Below, piece after piece: positions 24,324-37,702 of a DNA stretch of 64,000 bases. The translations under genes were made by a program, and so were the position numbers. Source of the DNA: Lonicera japonica (lineage: Eukaryota > Streptophyta > Magnoliopsida > Dipsacales > Caprifoliaceae). Where the stretch lies: contig JAKCWG010000358.1 of NCBI GenBank assembly GCA_021464415.1, positions 36,001 through 100,000 of the forward strand, given 5' to 3'. Each line of letters begins with the position of its first letter. Within the stretch, counting starts at the first letter, position 1. The notes under the pieces were generated by a model. That model searched no databases. It worked only from the letters and a program-made list of their open reading frames with translations, and was not told where the DNA came from.

Positions 24324-26410
24324 ATTGAACTCATCTTAACAAGATTATCACGCTTCCAAACAGTGTCAAAGTGTTTAAAATATATATCTTGGTTTACAAT
24401 CAAGAAAATACTTGATTAAATGTTCCTTTTCACACGCGGGAATACTCCATCTTACTTTTTTCCCAAAATATCCCTAATGTCACTCTTAGCAAAATATCCC
24501 CAATCTCAATACTTTTATTTCCTATACCCAAAATTTGTATACCACTCTTAGCCAAATCCAAACAATAATCTCTCACCATTCTCATCTAAACCCAAGTATT
24601 CAACAGCTCGCTCTCTCACCCTAATCGATTCAACCTAAGGATCCTACTCACATCTCTATCTCTCTAATCACTACTCAAGGTTTCCTTCACGGGCTCAAGT
24701 TCTTCCATTGAAGGTACATTTTTTATTACATATATATGTGTTTCTTCTGGGAGTATTTTTACTGAGGGTGTCTATTTTGATTCAGCGGTTTTGGGTTTTA
24801 TTGGGGGTGTCAATTTTGATTTGGCAATTTTGGGTTTTACCATTTTAGGGTTTTCATTTTGCTAAATTAAGGCTCTGCACCATTCTTAGGCATCATCTTT
24901 TAAAGCCCTTGGTAAATTAAACAGAGCTGATGCGATATTCTAGATCTGAAGATTGATATCGATGTTTGCACTTTCTATGTAACTTCCGAAAGATAAGGTT
25001 CAATGTATGGTTTCAATTATTCTTCATTCAATAGCAACACTATCATGTGGGTATTTGTAGATTTTTCCTCTTCCCTTCGAAGGATTTTTACCTAAGGTTC
25101 CATGTAGTGCGGATCTTATTTAACCTTCTTTCATTTGTAAATCTGGTTTCTCCTTTATGTTTTTGGATCTTTCCCAACACAATTTCAAGATAGAGATCTT
25201 ACTTCATATTTGATTGGTTATTGACATGAATCACCTTTATCATGTTCATACAATTTCAAGTTGTAATAATCAAATCTAAAATTTGTGCTTTCATTTTCTA
25301 TTTGATTGGTTGGAGCAATATTATAGCTTTAGCTTTTTGAAAAATAACAAAGATCATTCCTAGTTGGATATGTAACACAATCCCTATTTCAAGTATTTAT
25401 ATATGTTTTTCATTTTGTGTTCATCCTAATTGAATATGTTTACAATTCCTAGATTTGAATTAATTATAAATGCATATGTAATACATAATAGCAACTGAGT
25501 GGTGATTTAAGCTGGGAAGGAAAATCTCATCTATCTAGCGTTGATTTACATCTTAACATAAGCAATATTTTTGTCACAGTTAAAACTGTGACAAAAAGAC
25601 TTTGTATCGGTTTTTAACCATGAGAATTTGAGTATTTTGGTGTATTAGAGTATAGGATGAGAAAGAGATATGTGAAGAAATAGTTTGATTGATGCCTAAA
25701 TATATACTCACCCATCCACCCACACACATACATATCAATCAATGAAGATGAAGATGAAGAATTATATATACGAAGATGAAGAAAGATAACTAAAAGCTGG
25801 AGAGAGGTCATTAACAATTTTCAATCATTTTTGATTTGATGTATATATATATATATATTTCCCCACATAATAAAGGAAAGAAAAATAAAGAGGTCGAAAA
25901 AGGGAAGGAATAATGACAAAGGGAAATAAAGGAAAAACAATTATAATTTTGAGAAGGGATATCAAAATTTATGATTGCTATAATATAATTGCTAAACAAC
26001 GTAATGTTGACTTTTGACAGTAAAATTGAATTAGACTCAGGTTTGCTTCCGCTTTACAAATTGCAAATTGATTTTCGATAAAACCCCTAAAATCAATATA
26101 GGTTAAGCCTCCCAAAAAGCTCTTATGGGTTAGTTGCTCAGCCTCTATACTTTTGCGTATTAGTACATACACTAAAATGTGAATCGATAAGCTAAGTGGA
26201 AGAACGCCCCTCTCAGCTAGCATACATATTGATGCATGAACTTTTGTGCAGTATCGATGTGATATATCTTAGATTTTCTGTTTTGCCTTAATTTATGTAC
26301 AATGCAATCAAATGCATAGGGAATATATTCTAAATATAAATGATTATCAAAACTATATTACATGATACATCTACCAAGGCAAACAATGTAATCGTCATAA
26401 AACTAAACTT
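24324..26410. other. Intergenic region, no gene recognised
   Basis: The stretch 24580-24715 looks like a gene leader (CT-rich, ending CCATTGAAG|GTACAT, a plausible donor site), but no coding exon follows it. A 30-bp palindrome lies at 25568-25597. The remainder is AT-rich with no domain-bearing frame. Confidence 0.5.
25568..25597. repeat. Perfect 14-bp palindrome with 2-bp spacer
   Basis: TTTTTGTCACAGTT, AA, then its exact reverse complement. The GTCACAG core resembles the subterminal motif of the CACTA element at 21876-24320, so this may be the residue of a related element. Confidence 0.8.
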
Positions 26411-26460
26411 TCAAAATAGTTTATTCAAAAGATGGATGTTGAGGGGGGAATAATGCATCG

Positions 26461-29193
26461 ATGGAAAAAGCTTTGGATCTCGCCAAGGCAAGAAGAGAAG
26501 TAGCTCTAATTCATTTAACAAATTATCAGGAAACCCTTTCCATGCAAAGGCAACTTCATGTTGATCCAAGATAATTTCAGGTCGATAACCTAGTTCTAAG
26601 GAAAACCATTGGTACAACTATTCAGCCAACACATGGCAAGCTTGGCCAAAACTGGGAAGGTCCTTATTTCATAACGGCATCCAGTGTAACACCCCCGCCT
26701 TAATTAGTAGAATAGCATCTGTAATTAAGACCTGGAGTGTTACTGACCCACCTTAGACGAGCTAAAGTAAGTCTAAAATAAATAATGAAATAATAAATCC
26801 AAGAAAATCACATAGCATGGAATAAACGATACTCATACTGTGGGTGACAATACATAAGTGTAATATATATTTGTACACATACATATAGTCCGAGCGACAT
26901 ACAAACCATGCCAACATGTAGTATAAAGTGAGCAACAACAATAAGGGCTAACCGTGGCTTGCCATATACACACATGTATAACAAAAATGAGTCGGTATCA
27001 GAGGTCCTCTACTTCGTTCCCGACCTAGTCGCTTCTTCAGTCTTCTCTTTTTTCTGGATACCTAAATTTGTTTACATAAAACGGGGTGAGCTTACAGCTC
27101 AGTAGGGGAAGAAATAATAGGAATTATTACGTTCAATACTTAATTAGCAATTTAACCATAAATCGATAAAACAATGCATGTACGTGCATATGCAGGTTAC
27201 CTCTCTTGTGTCAACCATCATACCACGTCTTAAGAATACTGAAGTCGAACCGAATCATAATAATAATAATAAGAATGGGCCTGTCCGCCTCCAAGAGATA
27301 CTGAAGCCGGGCCAAACCATAATCATAAGAATAAGAACGGGCTTGACCGCCCCAGAGAATAAATCGAACATAATCACAATATAACATCATCCGGCCCATA
27401 AAAGATCATCATCATATCATAATAGAATTGGACCACATGTCCATCCATATCATATCACAGAATCACAAGTGCTTTGCCGAGGTCTAGATTTTCGGGCTAT
27501 TCACCGCTGGCTCTAGACAGCCGACCTCATTGCTGTCCCCCGGGGGTTTAGGGATTTTCAACCCAAGGGCACCGAGCCCTACTTATTTTCACACCGGCAA
27601 GCACTAATCGACACATATTTCCTTCATCATTAAAGGGCCACGATATAATCATAATCGGATCCATCACGGAATCATTTCACATCTAGAATGTTACAACGAT
27701 CATAAAAGACTTTCGGCATTATAGATACGAATCATATGCCCATATAATAGATCATAAATACGAATCATATGCCCACATAATAGGCCATAAGAATAGTCCG
27801 AACTTGCCAAAGATTTCCAAGAATCCGGTTGACACAATAATGATGTACAATATGCATAATATGCCAATAAATGAACATTTAAAATAATTTATGCCATATA
27901 ACTATAATAAATCTCCATACATGTTCCTTGATGTATATAATTCATCAATTAATTAATTTCAGCCATATACCACCACTATACATCCAAGGAATATATCATG
28001 TATATTATACAACACATGTATAACAATTATAATGGCATATCTTATTACAAATCACATGCTCATGGTTTTATAAATCATAAAACATCATCATCCTCATTAA
28101 ATATCCTCCAATAATAACTTAATTAAAATTCTTAATCATCAAATATTAACATAGTAACCCAATTCATTAAACAAATGAATTTACTCAAATTATGGAGTAG
28201 ACTTTGGAATATTTAAGAAAATATTCAAGATTCCAGCGTAGGAATCAATACCGCACACCAATCTTGTAAAATTCACCAAAAAATCATTTCTCATCCTTTT
28301 TGGGTAATTCCAAAGCCATAAGTTAGGTATTAAACTATATTTTAAAATACATACTTAATACTTCACTTTTCTCATTACCAATCTGTCCAAATTTAATCAA
28401 AACAGTGGCCAAAATATGAACAAATGTGTACTACTCCATATTTTAAATTCAAACTTGCAAAATATTATTTATACACATGTACTTGGTTATTATAAATCAT
28501 AAATCATTAATCAATATAGCTACTTACATATGCACAATCACATACTCATGTAATATTTATCATTCTTTAATAATTTAAAACACAAGAAATTATAATTAAC
28601 CCATACCTCAAAATATTTATCTTCAAAGAATGAAGTTTGAAATGATAACCCGAGCCCCGACCAGCAAAACTCTGAAATTCTTATACCTCTGCGTAGCCCT
28701 CGACGGATAGAACAACTTTCCCTTAAGGCTCGACTCGATTTAACAAAGTTTTGATGACCAATTTATAAGGAGTAACCTTAAAACTATATTTACTTTCTCT
28801 CTCTTTTTCTCTCGGCAGTGGAAGACAAATGAAGAAGATGAAGATGAAAGGAAAGGTGACAAAGTCTGTCACTTTTTTAAAAAAATCCAACTTTTGCTTA
28901 ATTATAACATTTTACCCTGAGGTTTCATAACTTTATTATTTTAACCCTGAACCTTTACAACTTTATATTTTAGTCCATACGGAATTTTACAACTTGGTCC
29001 ATAATTAATCAAGATTTTTAAACACTTCAAAATTTTTACTTAATGGAGATTAATTCAGGTCTAATTTACGCTAATTAAATTACGGGGTATTACATCCAGT
29101 GATACTGAGTCCTACCATCTTTAAGTTATGGATGGTCGTCGAGCAATTCTAAATCATTGGAATGTTTCCAATCTTAAAAAGTACTATCATTAA
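26461..29193 (+). pseudogene. Ty3/gypsy pol C-terminus, split by a solo LTR
   Basis: Two segments, 26461-26684 and 29100-29193, join exactly once the LTR and one copy of its TSD are removed. The first reads ALDLAKARREVALIHLTNYQ, later FQVDNLVLRK and GKLGQNWEGPYFITAS; the second reads SDTESYHL, a stop, then MDGRRAILNHWN and NLKKYYH with the normal stop. This is the end of a Ty3/gypsy integrase, where GKLGPNWEGPY and NLKKYY blocks are conserved. In-frame stops show it is dead. Everything upstream (protease, RT, RNase H) is missing. Confidence 0.8.
26685..29094. mobile_element. Solo LTR (TGTAACACCCC type), TSD TCCAG
   Basis: It begins TGTAACACCCCCGCC and ends ACGGGGTATTACA, with the 5-bp TCCAG on both sides (26680-26684, 29095-29099). 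It interrupts the gypsy pol remnant, so it is younger than that element. No internal coding region. The ends resemble those of the solo LTR at 16785, suggesting the same broad lineage (inferred chromovirus). Confidence 0.85.
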
Positions 29194-29993
29194 AGTTGTA
29201 AACCTAGCAAAGGGTCATTCTTTTTGTAAAATTTTTGATTACTAATGAATTGTTCTTTTTTCAAAAGATGTGTTAGAAATAAAGACCTCCACTAGAGGCA
29301 TTTTTGAAAAAGTAAAAAAGCTCTATTTAGGGGAAACAAGTGAGATCTAAGCATGTTTGGCCAATCACCCAAACCCAAGACCTCTTAAATGGGCATAAAA
29401 TCCAAAGATCTGGTCGATGGCCAAAATCTGGTATATTGGCCAACTAAACCCAAGACCTCCCTTAGGGGCAATCATTGATTGAAAATACCTAGTAAGCAAA
29501 CTAGAGGCCTAAAGCTTGGTAAGCTAGCCAAATAAGTTCAAGACCTTCCCATGAAAGCATAATTACGGCTTTCAGCCGATTAACTAAGATTGGTAATCCC
29601 ACATTAAGGCTAGATAAGCCGATTAGAGGCTGGTAGCCTATCAAATTGATGAATTTCCAAGTTAAATTTTTTTTAAAATTATTACAAGTGTTTGAATTTG
29701 CATGACACTGATTTATTGATCTCGTCTTGGTAAGTGCTTGGAAAGTTAGTTCATAAACACAAATGCTAAGTATAGAACAAAACAAATGCAAAATAAAAAC
29801 ACAAATATTAAAGAACAAGAAATCATTGATTGATAAATTAAAGTTATAAGCAGAGGGAATTCTCGGCCCAATTATAACAAAAAAGAGGTACAAGAAAGAG
29901 AAAATATCAAGCATCAACAGGAGGGATCTCCTCGACTGCAATAAGGACAATATCTTGATCAACTAGGGCCTTAGTGTTAATATGGTCTTCATC
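29194..29993. other. Spacer between gypsy pol and its antisense ORF
   Basis: Non-coding part of the same Ty3/gypsy remnant, with repeated phrases such as GACCTCC...AGGGGCA (29286, 29455). The 153-residue minus-strand frame at 29501-29962 is low-complexity and has no recognisable domain. Confidence 0.4.
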
Positions 29994-32950
29994 TTATGGC
30001 TCTATGGAGGCAGGATTTTCGGCCATTTTGTCTTTAAGCTCGCCAGCCTCTTCCACCTTATCTTCTGGCTCAAGCTTTTGCACTGCTACCTTAAGCTTGT
30101 GGCTGTCGGAGAACATGTTCATTTTATACAGGGTGAAGTTATAACCCTCTTGAAATTCCTTGGCTAGCTCTTGTACCACACTGTCCGTGCATGATAGGAT
30201 GCCTTCGCTCATCCATTTGTCCTTCATAGCTGGCAGTGAACCTTGAATGTCAAAGAACTTTTGTTTGGCATCAAAGGCCCTTTGTTTGGTGGCTCTCTTA
30301 GCCTCATTAACAATAGCAAGCTCAGATCGTAGCCTCTTCGCCTCAGTTATAGCTGCATCATTTTCCTTAGTTCTCTCATCTAAGGCACCCTGAAAGGCAC
30401 AAACGTCCCGCCTTACCTAATCCCTATCATTCTTAAAAAGGAGGTCGTCCTTGCTAAGCTTGTCAGAATTTTTGATTAACAGCTTGAAGGTCGACCTCTA
30501 GCTTCTTGAATTAGTCATGCCTTTGATTCTCTAGGTCATAGAAGTAATGGGCTGATTGAAAACAAAGAGGACATGACAATATTTACTAAAAATGAATAGA
30601 AAACAGCATAACTGAAATATAGTTATAAGAAGCTTATCCTAAGCAAATCATGAGAAGCTCTATTCATTAACCTCGCTTCAGGAAGGATAGCATTACTGAA
30701 ATAGGCATAAGACACGATGGCCAAGTCTAGCACGGAGTCATTGATAATAAAAGGCTTCCCTTTATGCGTAAAGGTCGACGTAAAGACTTCTACTTCCCAG
30801 ACTCTGCAAAAGCTTCTTGTACGGAAACCACTTTGTCTTTAGATTTTTTAAGAAGAGTGGGAGATATCCTAACAACTCCCTCAACCAGATCAACTATCTG
30901 GTCTTTTTTTACATTGAACATTTCTCGGACAAGAGATTTAACAACACTTTGGGATTTTTCCCTTTTGTTCGAAGAAACAAGCTCAATTGATCTAGCCAGT
31001 TTGATAACAACTCGAAGCATTTTTAAAGCCTACTCATGCTTATCAGATTTAGACCCACCTTGGGCCTTTCTTTTGCTTAGAGCAGCTTGGAAGTCAATCG
31101 GCATATTTTCCTGATCAAACTTTGTCTCCTCTTTTAGATTTGATCGGCCGGAGGTGGAAGGCTGCTCCACTTCAAAGTTTGTGGCTGTATCCCTTAAATA
31201 AATCAGACATTCAAGATCAGACTCAAAGACACCTTTGGCCAATGAAGAAGCTGATTTCTTCTTTTTCCCTTTTCCACATCGGGAAGGAAAAAATAAAGAT
31301 TGGCAGACCCAATTGTTGGGTTGTAGAGATTTCTAGCCTCTCCCTCACTTGGATACACCCATTTTTTTACCTTAGTGAGCGCTTCCCGGGGAATTTCCTC
31401 TAAATTATCTCGGACCTCCCTATCTGGATTGTAGACATAAGGCTTTTCCAAGTGTGAAAGACCTAATTTCTTGTATTTATTCAACTCGAGACCCTCACCT
31501 TCTCAAATCTGAGGTTAATGATCTTGTTAGCGGTGTTTTCAGTTTCAGTCGAGGTGGAAACTAAGGTACCCCAAACTCAAACCAAATGTAAAAATTCGAT
31601 TTCGGTTTCTAAATCTTCTAAAACCAAACTCTAACCAAACTTTTTGTTTCAGTTTCAGTTCAGTTCAGTTTTATTTGGTTTTGACATACATTTTTTTCTA
31701 AATTAGTTTAACATAACAATGGAATACAAATAGTAATGTAAGATTGGTTCAAATTCAAATTAAAGTCATAATTTTCAAGAAATAAGGAGCAAACATATAG
31801 AAACCATGTTCTCTATTTAGCTACTATTTTATTTGTACATTTATAAGAATAAAACATTAAATAAAATGATGAATTATCTTCCCATCATGTATATGATAAA
31901 AAAAATCTTAGCATCATGTAGTTAATTCAAAGGGCACGCATTAATGACTTTTTTTTCTAAAAATATTACAACATGAAATTAATAAAAAAAACATATTCTT
32001 ATAAAAATCCATCTTTTTAGTATCATAGTATACCTGGCATGTGCTCCTAGAGTATGTGTTAACATCTTTCATTTTCGTATACATAACTCGGTTTGGTTTT
32101 GTTTGGTTCAGTTTTGGGCAAGCTAGCCCTGAACCCGAACCAGGCTATTCAATTTTTGTTCTGCTTTCTCGATTTCGGTTTTGGTTTTTTTTCGGTTAGG
32201 GGTTTTATGGATCGGCTCGGATTCGTTTAGTTTATCCGGTTAGTTTTAAAATTGGCTTTAACACCATTAGATCTTGTAACGAATGAACAAAGTATCATTC
32301 TCTTTAAAGGAAAGTTCTAGGCCAATCCAGATGTCATGAACTCTGACTTATGCATCCTTATCCTGGCCCTTTTTCTTATGCCTCTTGATATTGATATAGC
32401 CGAGCAAATGGTGAGCTTCTCGGGGATAATCAGCCTCATTAAACAAGCGACCACACTCCTGGCTAGCCAAAACATTTATCTTATTAGCCTTGACCTGGAA
32501 AACTACTGGCTTTTCAAATACTTTAGAGTTACCTACACACATAATTTTTTTCTAAGTGTTAGATAAAAAAATTGCAGTTAAAGCAGTCATGAAGGTAAAC
32601 AAAAAAAAAGACAAACCATGTCCAAAAGCTTTTCGAGGAACAAATCTAATGGTCGGATTGGGCTCAAAATCACCGATCAGAATTATGGCGTCCTTATCAG
32701 TCCTTTTATAGGAGTCTAGTAAGGCAAGGACAAGGCTGGGGCCAGACGACTTAATCATAGGATTGTACCTATAAGCCACCTGAATTAAGGAATTGAATAG
32801 CAAAATTTAAGCCCGTCAAGCCCCAAACTAGTTCCATGGATTTTATTTAAAGCTTCTATGCCGCCAATTATCCTAGTTACATTTGGACTCAATTAGCCCA
32901 ATGTAAGGTTGGTACACCTACAAAAGTCTACAATAAGAGGCCAGAATAGC
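29994..32950 (-). pseudogene. Antisense extra ORF of a Ty3/gypsy retrotransposon, broken
   Basis: It is read from high to low coordinates. Pieces include QLSPNVTRIIGGIEALNKI (near 32.87 kb), DAIILIGDFEPNPTIRFVPR (32.67 kb), then after a probable short intron VFEKPVVFQVKANKINVL (32.5 kb); beyond an inserted hAT element come YNPDREVRDNLEEIPREAL (31.4 kb), a Ser/Lys-rich stretch and a coiled-coil-like tail (KENDAAITEAKRLRSEL, 30.3 kb). Frame breaks and stops occur throughout. Many plant Ty3/gypsy elements carry such an extra ORF between pol and the 3' LTR, sometimes antisense; the pieces recall the family annotated as putative gypsy-type transposon protein. Function unknown. Confidence 0.55.
31528..32269. 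mobile_element. hAT-type element with 8-bp TSD, inside the antisense ORF
   Basis: The exact 8-bp GATCTTGT flanks both ends (31520-31527, 32270-32277). The terminal inverted repeats are TAGCGGTGTTTTCAG and TAATGGTGTTAAAGC. It is 742 bp, non-coding, and related in reverse to 10072-11240. It splits the retrotransposon's antisense ORF into two parts. Confidence 0.8.
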
Positions 32951-35900
32951 AAACGGAGGCCGTGACTACGCCTAAAAAGAGCAAGTTATTACACCTAAGC
33001 GCAGGCGGTCAAGTTATAGTATACTTGGGAAGATCCAAGGTCGAACCTCAGGGAAGGCAAGGAATTTATTTCTCTAGCTATCTATCTCAAAGGGATGAAA
33101 GAAAAATAAAGAAAAAGATGATAGATTTGGGGGATAAGAAAGAAAATTGAAAGTAAATTAAAACTACTAATTAACTAAACTAAAACTAAAGGCGAATATA
33201 ATCCTAGGGTGCAAAAATAAAGGGAATCCATAAGCGCAAGTTATCTACCAAAAAGGCTTCATAAATGCACTAAGGAAGCATGCAAATACACTAAAAATAA
33301 ATAAAACAATGCACTAATTAAATAAAACAGAATATTAAATGAAATTAAAATGATAGGGAACAAATGTTAAGGGTATCAGTAGGTAGGGACTACGAAACTA
33401 GTCCAATCGAATAATCTAAATTTAAGTTCAAACATGATTTTTCTCTAAAATTCAGCTCCTAGACCCTCCTACCTTCCAGTTATATTACTACTACAAGTAT
33501 ATGATAGCCCATGCCTGACAAAAACTATTAAACTAGCTTTGAGAAATAGAAATCAACGGTGAAGCATTTTACTTCAAAAAAGCCTAATTTAAAACTTAGT
33601 ATTGCTAGTGCGTGATAAAAATAATCCAAGTTAATTAAACTTCTCAAAAATCATTAGCCCAGCACTTCTATAAGATTTGAATAGGTTTAAACATGATTCA
33701 AAGCAAATCCGTCTTAAAAAAAATGTCGAAAGTCAAAACCGACACTTTCTCGACACTTATGTGAATAAATACCAAAACATCGCCAAATCATCCAATTCAC
33801 TTAAAAAACTAACTCAACTAATTAGAGGATAAAGACTATCCTCAAATCAGCCACATTAGGATTTTGTGCAAAAATCCGTGAATCGACGTTTTTACGGTTC
33901 TTAATCAAATAGAACTTTTGAGGTAACTTATGAAAATAATAAGAAAATACTCATTCATTCAGTAAGTGATCTATAACCAATGGAAAAATCATATTCAAAC
34001 CTAGTTTGGATTACATTGAAAGATTAATTACGCATCTTTCACGACGGAACCCTAACAAAGGATTTAGCTAGCCATAATCAAATCAAACATGCAAATAATC
34101 TTAGAAATTATAAAAAATAGTAAACACATGCATAATAATTTTAAAATAATCATATTTGAAAACTTTTGGCTTTGGAATTTCGCAATTCTGATTTTAAACG
34201 AAGATTTTACAGCAAAAATAGTAAACAAATTCAAAACTGACACAAACTAAACAAAATCGTCCCAAACCCAAAGAGTTATGGAAAATCAGATTCTTAATGA
34301 TCAAGGATGAATCACACATGAATAGCATGAAAAAATTATAAACTGTTTGAATATAAAATAAGAATCAAGCATAAATCGACAAAAAATCGATAAACTGACA
34401 AAATAGACCTATAAACCCTAAAACCAACCCCAAAAATGTGGGTTTAAGGTTAATTCTAGAATAAATATATATATATATATATATATATGATCTAAACTGA
34501 CAAATCTATGAATAGAAAAGCAACCGAACAATTAAAAGCAATCGAATTGAAAGAAAATAGAAAACTTTGGTCTACTCGGAACGCAATTGAGACTTGAATT
34601 GAAAACTGTATTGAATGATGAATTGAATGTTAATTACAGCAATGTTCCAGCCTCAAAAGATCATAAACAAACTAATTTAACAATTTTTTAAGGAATTAAA
34701 TAAGAAAACTCTCAAGTTCGATCGTCAGATGTAGTGCAAAAGCTCCCAAGAAAGTTATAGTGCTCTTAGCCTCTCTATTAATCTATTCTAAATTGTTGCC
34801 TACTCTAAAATATGAAATATATGACCTTTTATATGGTACACAAGTTTTTCAAGTCATGGCTTGAATAATCTTTGAAAAAACGGACCGAAAAGAGGTTAAA
34901 AAAAATCGAGCCAAAAAAGTGGGTGGGGATCACATATGAGGATCAATCATGGTGTGGAGATCGATCTTGGTGCATTTTTTCTGATGGTTTCTTCGTTTAC
35001 TCATAACTTTTTGCTTAAAACTCTGATTGATGCAAAGTTTTTGCCTACGCATAGGAAATTCAAAGCCTTACAACTTTTTTTAGAGATTTCTTCAAATTCT
35101 CAATGAATAAAAATTTTGATTAGCTACAAATTTAGGCTTTTTACGGCAATTCTTGGTTTTCTTTAGAAACTTTCAAGATCGATTTGATTGAGCTTCTTTT
35201 CTTTTGGAATCACTCTTGGACACTTGCATTCATACTTGGGGACTTGCTTGTTCTCTTCTTGCTAGTGCTTTGGGGATAGTTTGTGGAGTTTTCCTCCACT
35301 CGGACCTCGGAATAGATATTGACTTCTTCTTCGGGCCTTCTTCTTGCACTTTTTTGCATTCAACCTTCTTTCTTGCATCTAACCTCAGTCACTTACCCAT
35401 TTTAGGCCTGCAAAATGGCTTAGTAACACATAAATACAATGCAGTGCATTCTTTTAATACTTAAACCGAATTTACATGCAAGTTCCAGTTTTAAGCAATA
35501 ACTAGAAGCTAATTGAGCCTTGTTTAATGATTAGAAATGTAATTTCTGGGCTCAATCAACCTCTTTGGAAAAAGGAAGTATGTACAGGGTATTCTTTAGG
35601 CCTTAATTTATAACTTTTGGTGAATGGATTTCCATCCTTCTTAAGGGGTCTCTAATTTATACCCTTAGGAATATACTTAGTGGTGAACTCTATTTGTTAG
35701 GGGCATCAGAGATTAAAGCACATCTATCCATAGTTAAAGATTTATAAATCTAAACCCTGCATATGTACCAGAAAGAGGACAAATTAATAGATAAGATGAA
35801 AAACACAAAGAACAAGTTGAACAGACTTACTTGTCTTTAAGGGTCTTGACTTTAAAAAGTGAAAGTTGAAACTCAAAAAAGGAAAATCACACAAAAGATT

Positions 35901-36446
35901 CTGGAAAAAGCTAAAAATTTAAAGATTCAAGCGAATGTGTGATTTTTTTGGTGAAAGAATGTAGAGGAGCAAGAATTTTTTTTGCTAAATAAAGAAAATA
36001 ATAATAAAAAGAAGAATAAAAGAGAAAAAGAAAGCTTTTATAGCCATCCGTCAAGTTTTCTCTCAATGCATGACGGTTCCCAGCCTCAAGAACTACTATA
36101 GCATTTAATGCGCGAAGTCCACTTATGCATCCCCCCATTGTTTAAGCGACAACCAACCAATCACAACACATACAACTGGTAAGTACAACAGACCAACTGT
36201 CAAGGGAATACTTTCCTTTGGAAGCTAAAAACGTTTAAAATTCTTCAAAGAATAAATTACTACAAGTACAAACCAGAGCATGCAGGCCTATCATTTGAAC
36301 TATATCAGAAACATATGTCTACACGAGAAGAGGTACACCATCCAATTAAATAGGTCATCTATATTGGCCGACCATTTATGACACTGAGAACATTACCCGA
36401 CCATATGCATAGCCAAGCACACATATTGCATAGAAGGCAAGAAAAG
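32951..36446. other. Unclassified repetitive block before the probable 3' LTR
   Basis: About 32970-35540 is AT-rich and lacks long frames. It begins near GCGCAGGCGGTCAAGTTATAG, a wording that recurs in plant retrotransposons, and ends near CTGGGCTCAATCA, so it may be a separate insertion, but no ends or target duplication could be fixed. It contains (TA)n at 34467-34488. 35540-36446 is probably untranslated sequence of the surrounding gypsy element. Confidence 0.4.
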
Positions 36447-36949
36447 TGTCCGAATGACTAAGTTGGTCGGACAACGGACATAAGGTAGTTGAACTGGAAG
36501 ATAAGACTTTATGACAATTAATCACTTCCACGGTGTGAATATAGTTTAGGATAGCTGTGATCTTGGAGTAATCTCCAAGTTTACCTTTACTTATAAATGG
36601 AAAAGATAACCCTTAAGAACATATTCTCTCAATTCTCTTATTTGCATACATAACTTCATATTCTTCTCCATTGCTAAAACCTCTGTCTAAGCATCTTTGT
36701 AATCTACATTTGTAATTCTTCTCAAATGCTTTTAGTTAATATAATACATACACACACCATATGAGGATGTATTACCGGATTAGTATAAGTGCTACCAGAG
36801 AAACCTACCTGCAAACCAATTTTTGTCTCTTGTAATATTTTCTTGGTTGTTAATGGTGGCTTAGGGTGATTCTTTGGAAACCCTTAGTAGCAAAACACAA
36901 TTTTTAGTCCGAGATATTTCACTATTGTGGACTTATCAACGTTTTGACA
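36447..36949 (+). mobile_element. Probable 3' LTR of the Ty3/gypsy remnant
   Basis: It starts TGTCCGAATG right after a purine-rich tract (GAAGGCAAGAAAAG, a possible polypurine primer) and ends CGTTTTGACA; TGTC and GACA are inverse. A TATA-like box (CTTATAAATGG, about 36592) is followed by a likely transcription start region. Assignment to the pol remnant upstream rests on position and orientation. No partner LTR is in the window. Confidence 0.4.
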
Positions 36950-37018
36950 TCCACAATAATAATTGAAAGAAGAATTTTCATGTTAGTTCAATGGATTTTT
37001 TAAAAGAAAATGTAGTGT

Positions 37019-37560
37019 TGTGAACACCCCATTTTGCAACCATCGCAATAATTCATTTTTCAAAAATGCACTAGCATGCACAATGGGTTCTGAACTCACT
37101 AGGACATTAAGAAAGGCTCGAAAGACTCATTCATGCATTGAAGAAGTCTACCAAGGAAATTGAGGTCTTTTTGTGTGGCAATCTCTCTTGTGCTTTTGGA
37201 GGTATACCTCAAGCAAGTCGGAATAGAACCAACAACAGTCAATCAATTAGACGGAGGCCTTCCCATACTCTAATCAATATCAAATTCAGATATATGCTAC
37301 ATGACAAATTAGGTAAAAACATATCCAAAATTCAACTTCGTTGGACATTGGATCATCAATAACCAATCTGTTTATTGTGCAATTCTTATCAAAATACCCT
37401 CCATACCAATCATAGAAAACTGAGGCCTTCCCGAACTCTGATTGAACTCAAATTTGGGAAAAAACTATAAGACATCTGAGGGAAATACATATCAAAAAAT
37501 CAGAAAAATCAAATGGCTATAACCTCACTTTGAGAACGCAGGTTCTCATAAGTGTATTTC
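37019..37560. mobile_element. LTR fragment related to the solo LTR at 41997-46380
   Basis: It begins TGTGAACACCCCATTTTGC, like the solo LTR at 41997 (TGTGAACACCTCATTTTGC). It shares the phrases GGAGGCCTTCCC and CAAATTT, CATATCCAAAATT and a terminal GAACGCAGGTTCTCA motif. It is shorter and has no matching right end, so it is a truncated or rearranged copy. Confidence 0.6.
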
Positions 37561-37702
37561 TTGAAATTATGTCATTATTACGGCCCCCAAGAAATGTTGT
37601 TTTATAATAAATTATATGTATATTATCATCCTATTATAATACTAATATGTGGATCTGATAAGTAATAGAGTTGTATTTTATTTGAATTTGACGAGTTATA
37701 AC

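Noticed and set aside
24580..24715. Leader-like exon with donor GAAG|GTACAT
   Set aside because: No coding exon with recognisable protein follows before 26.4 kb, so a gene cannot be supported.
29501..29962. 153-residue minus-strand open frame
   Set aside because: Leu/Ile/Ser-rich low-complexity translation in retrotransposon spacer; no domain and no supporting start or splice context.
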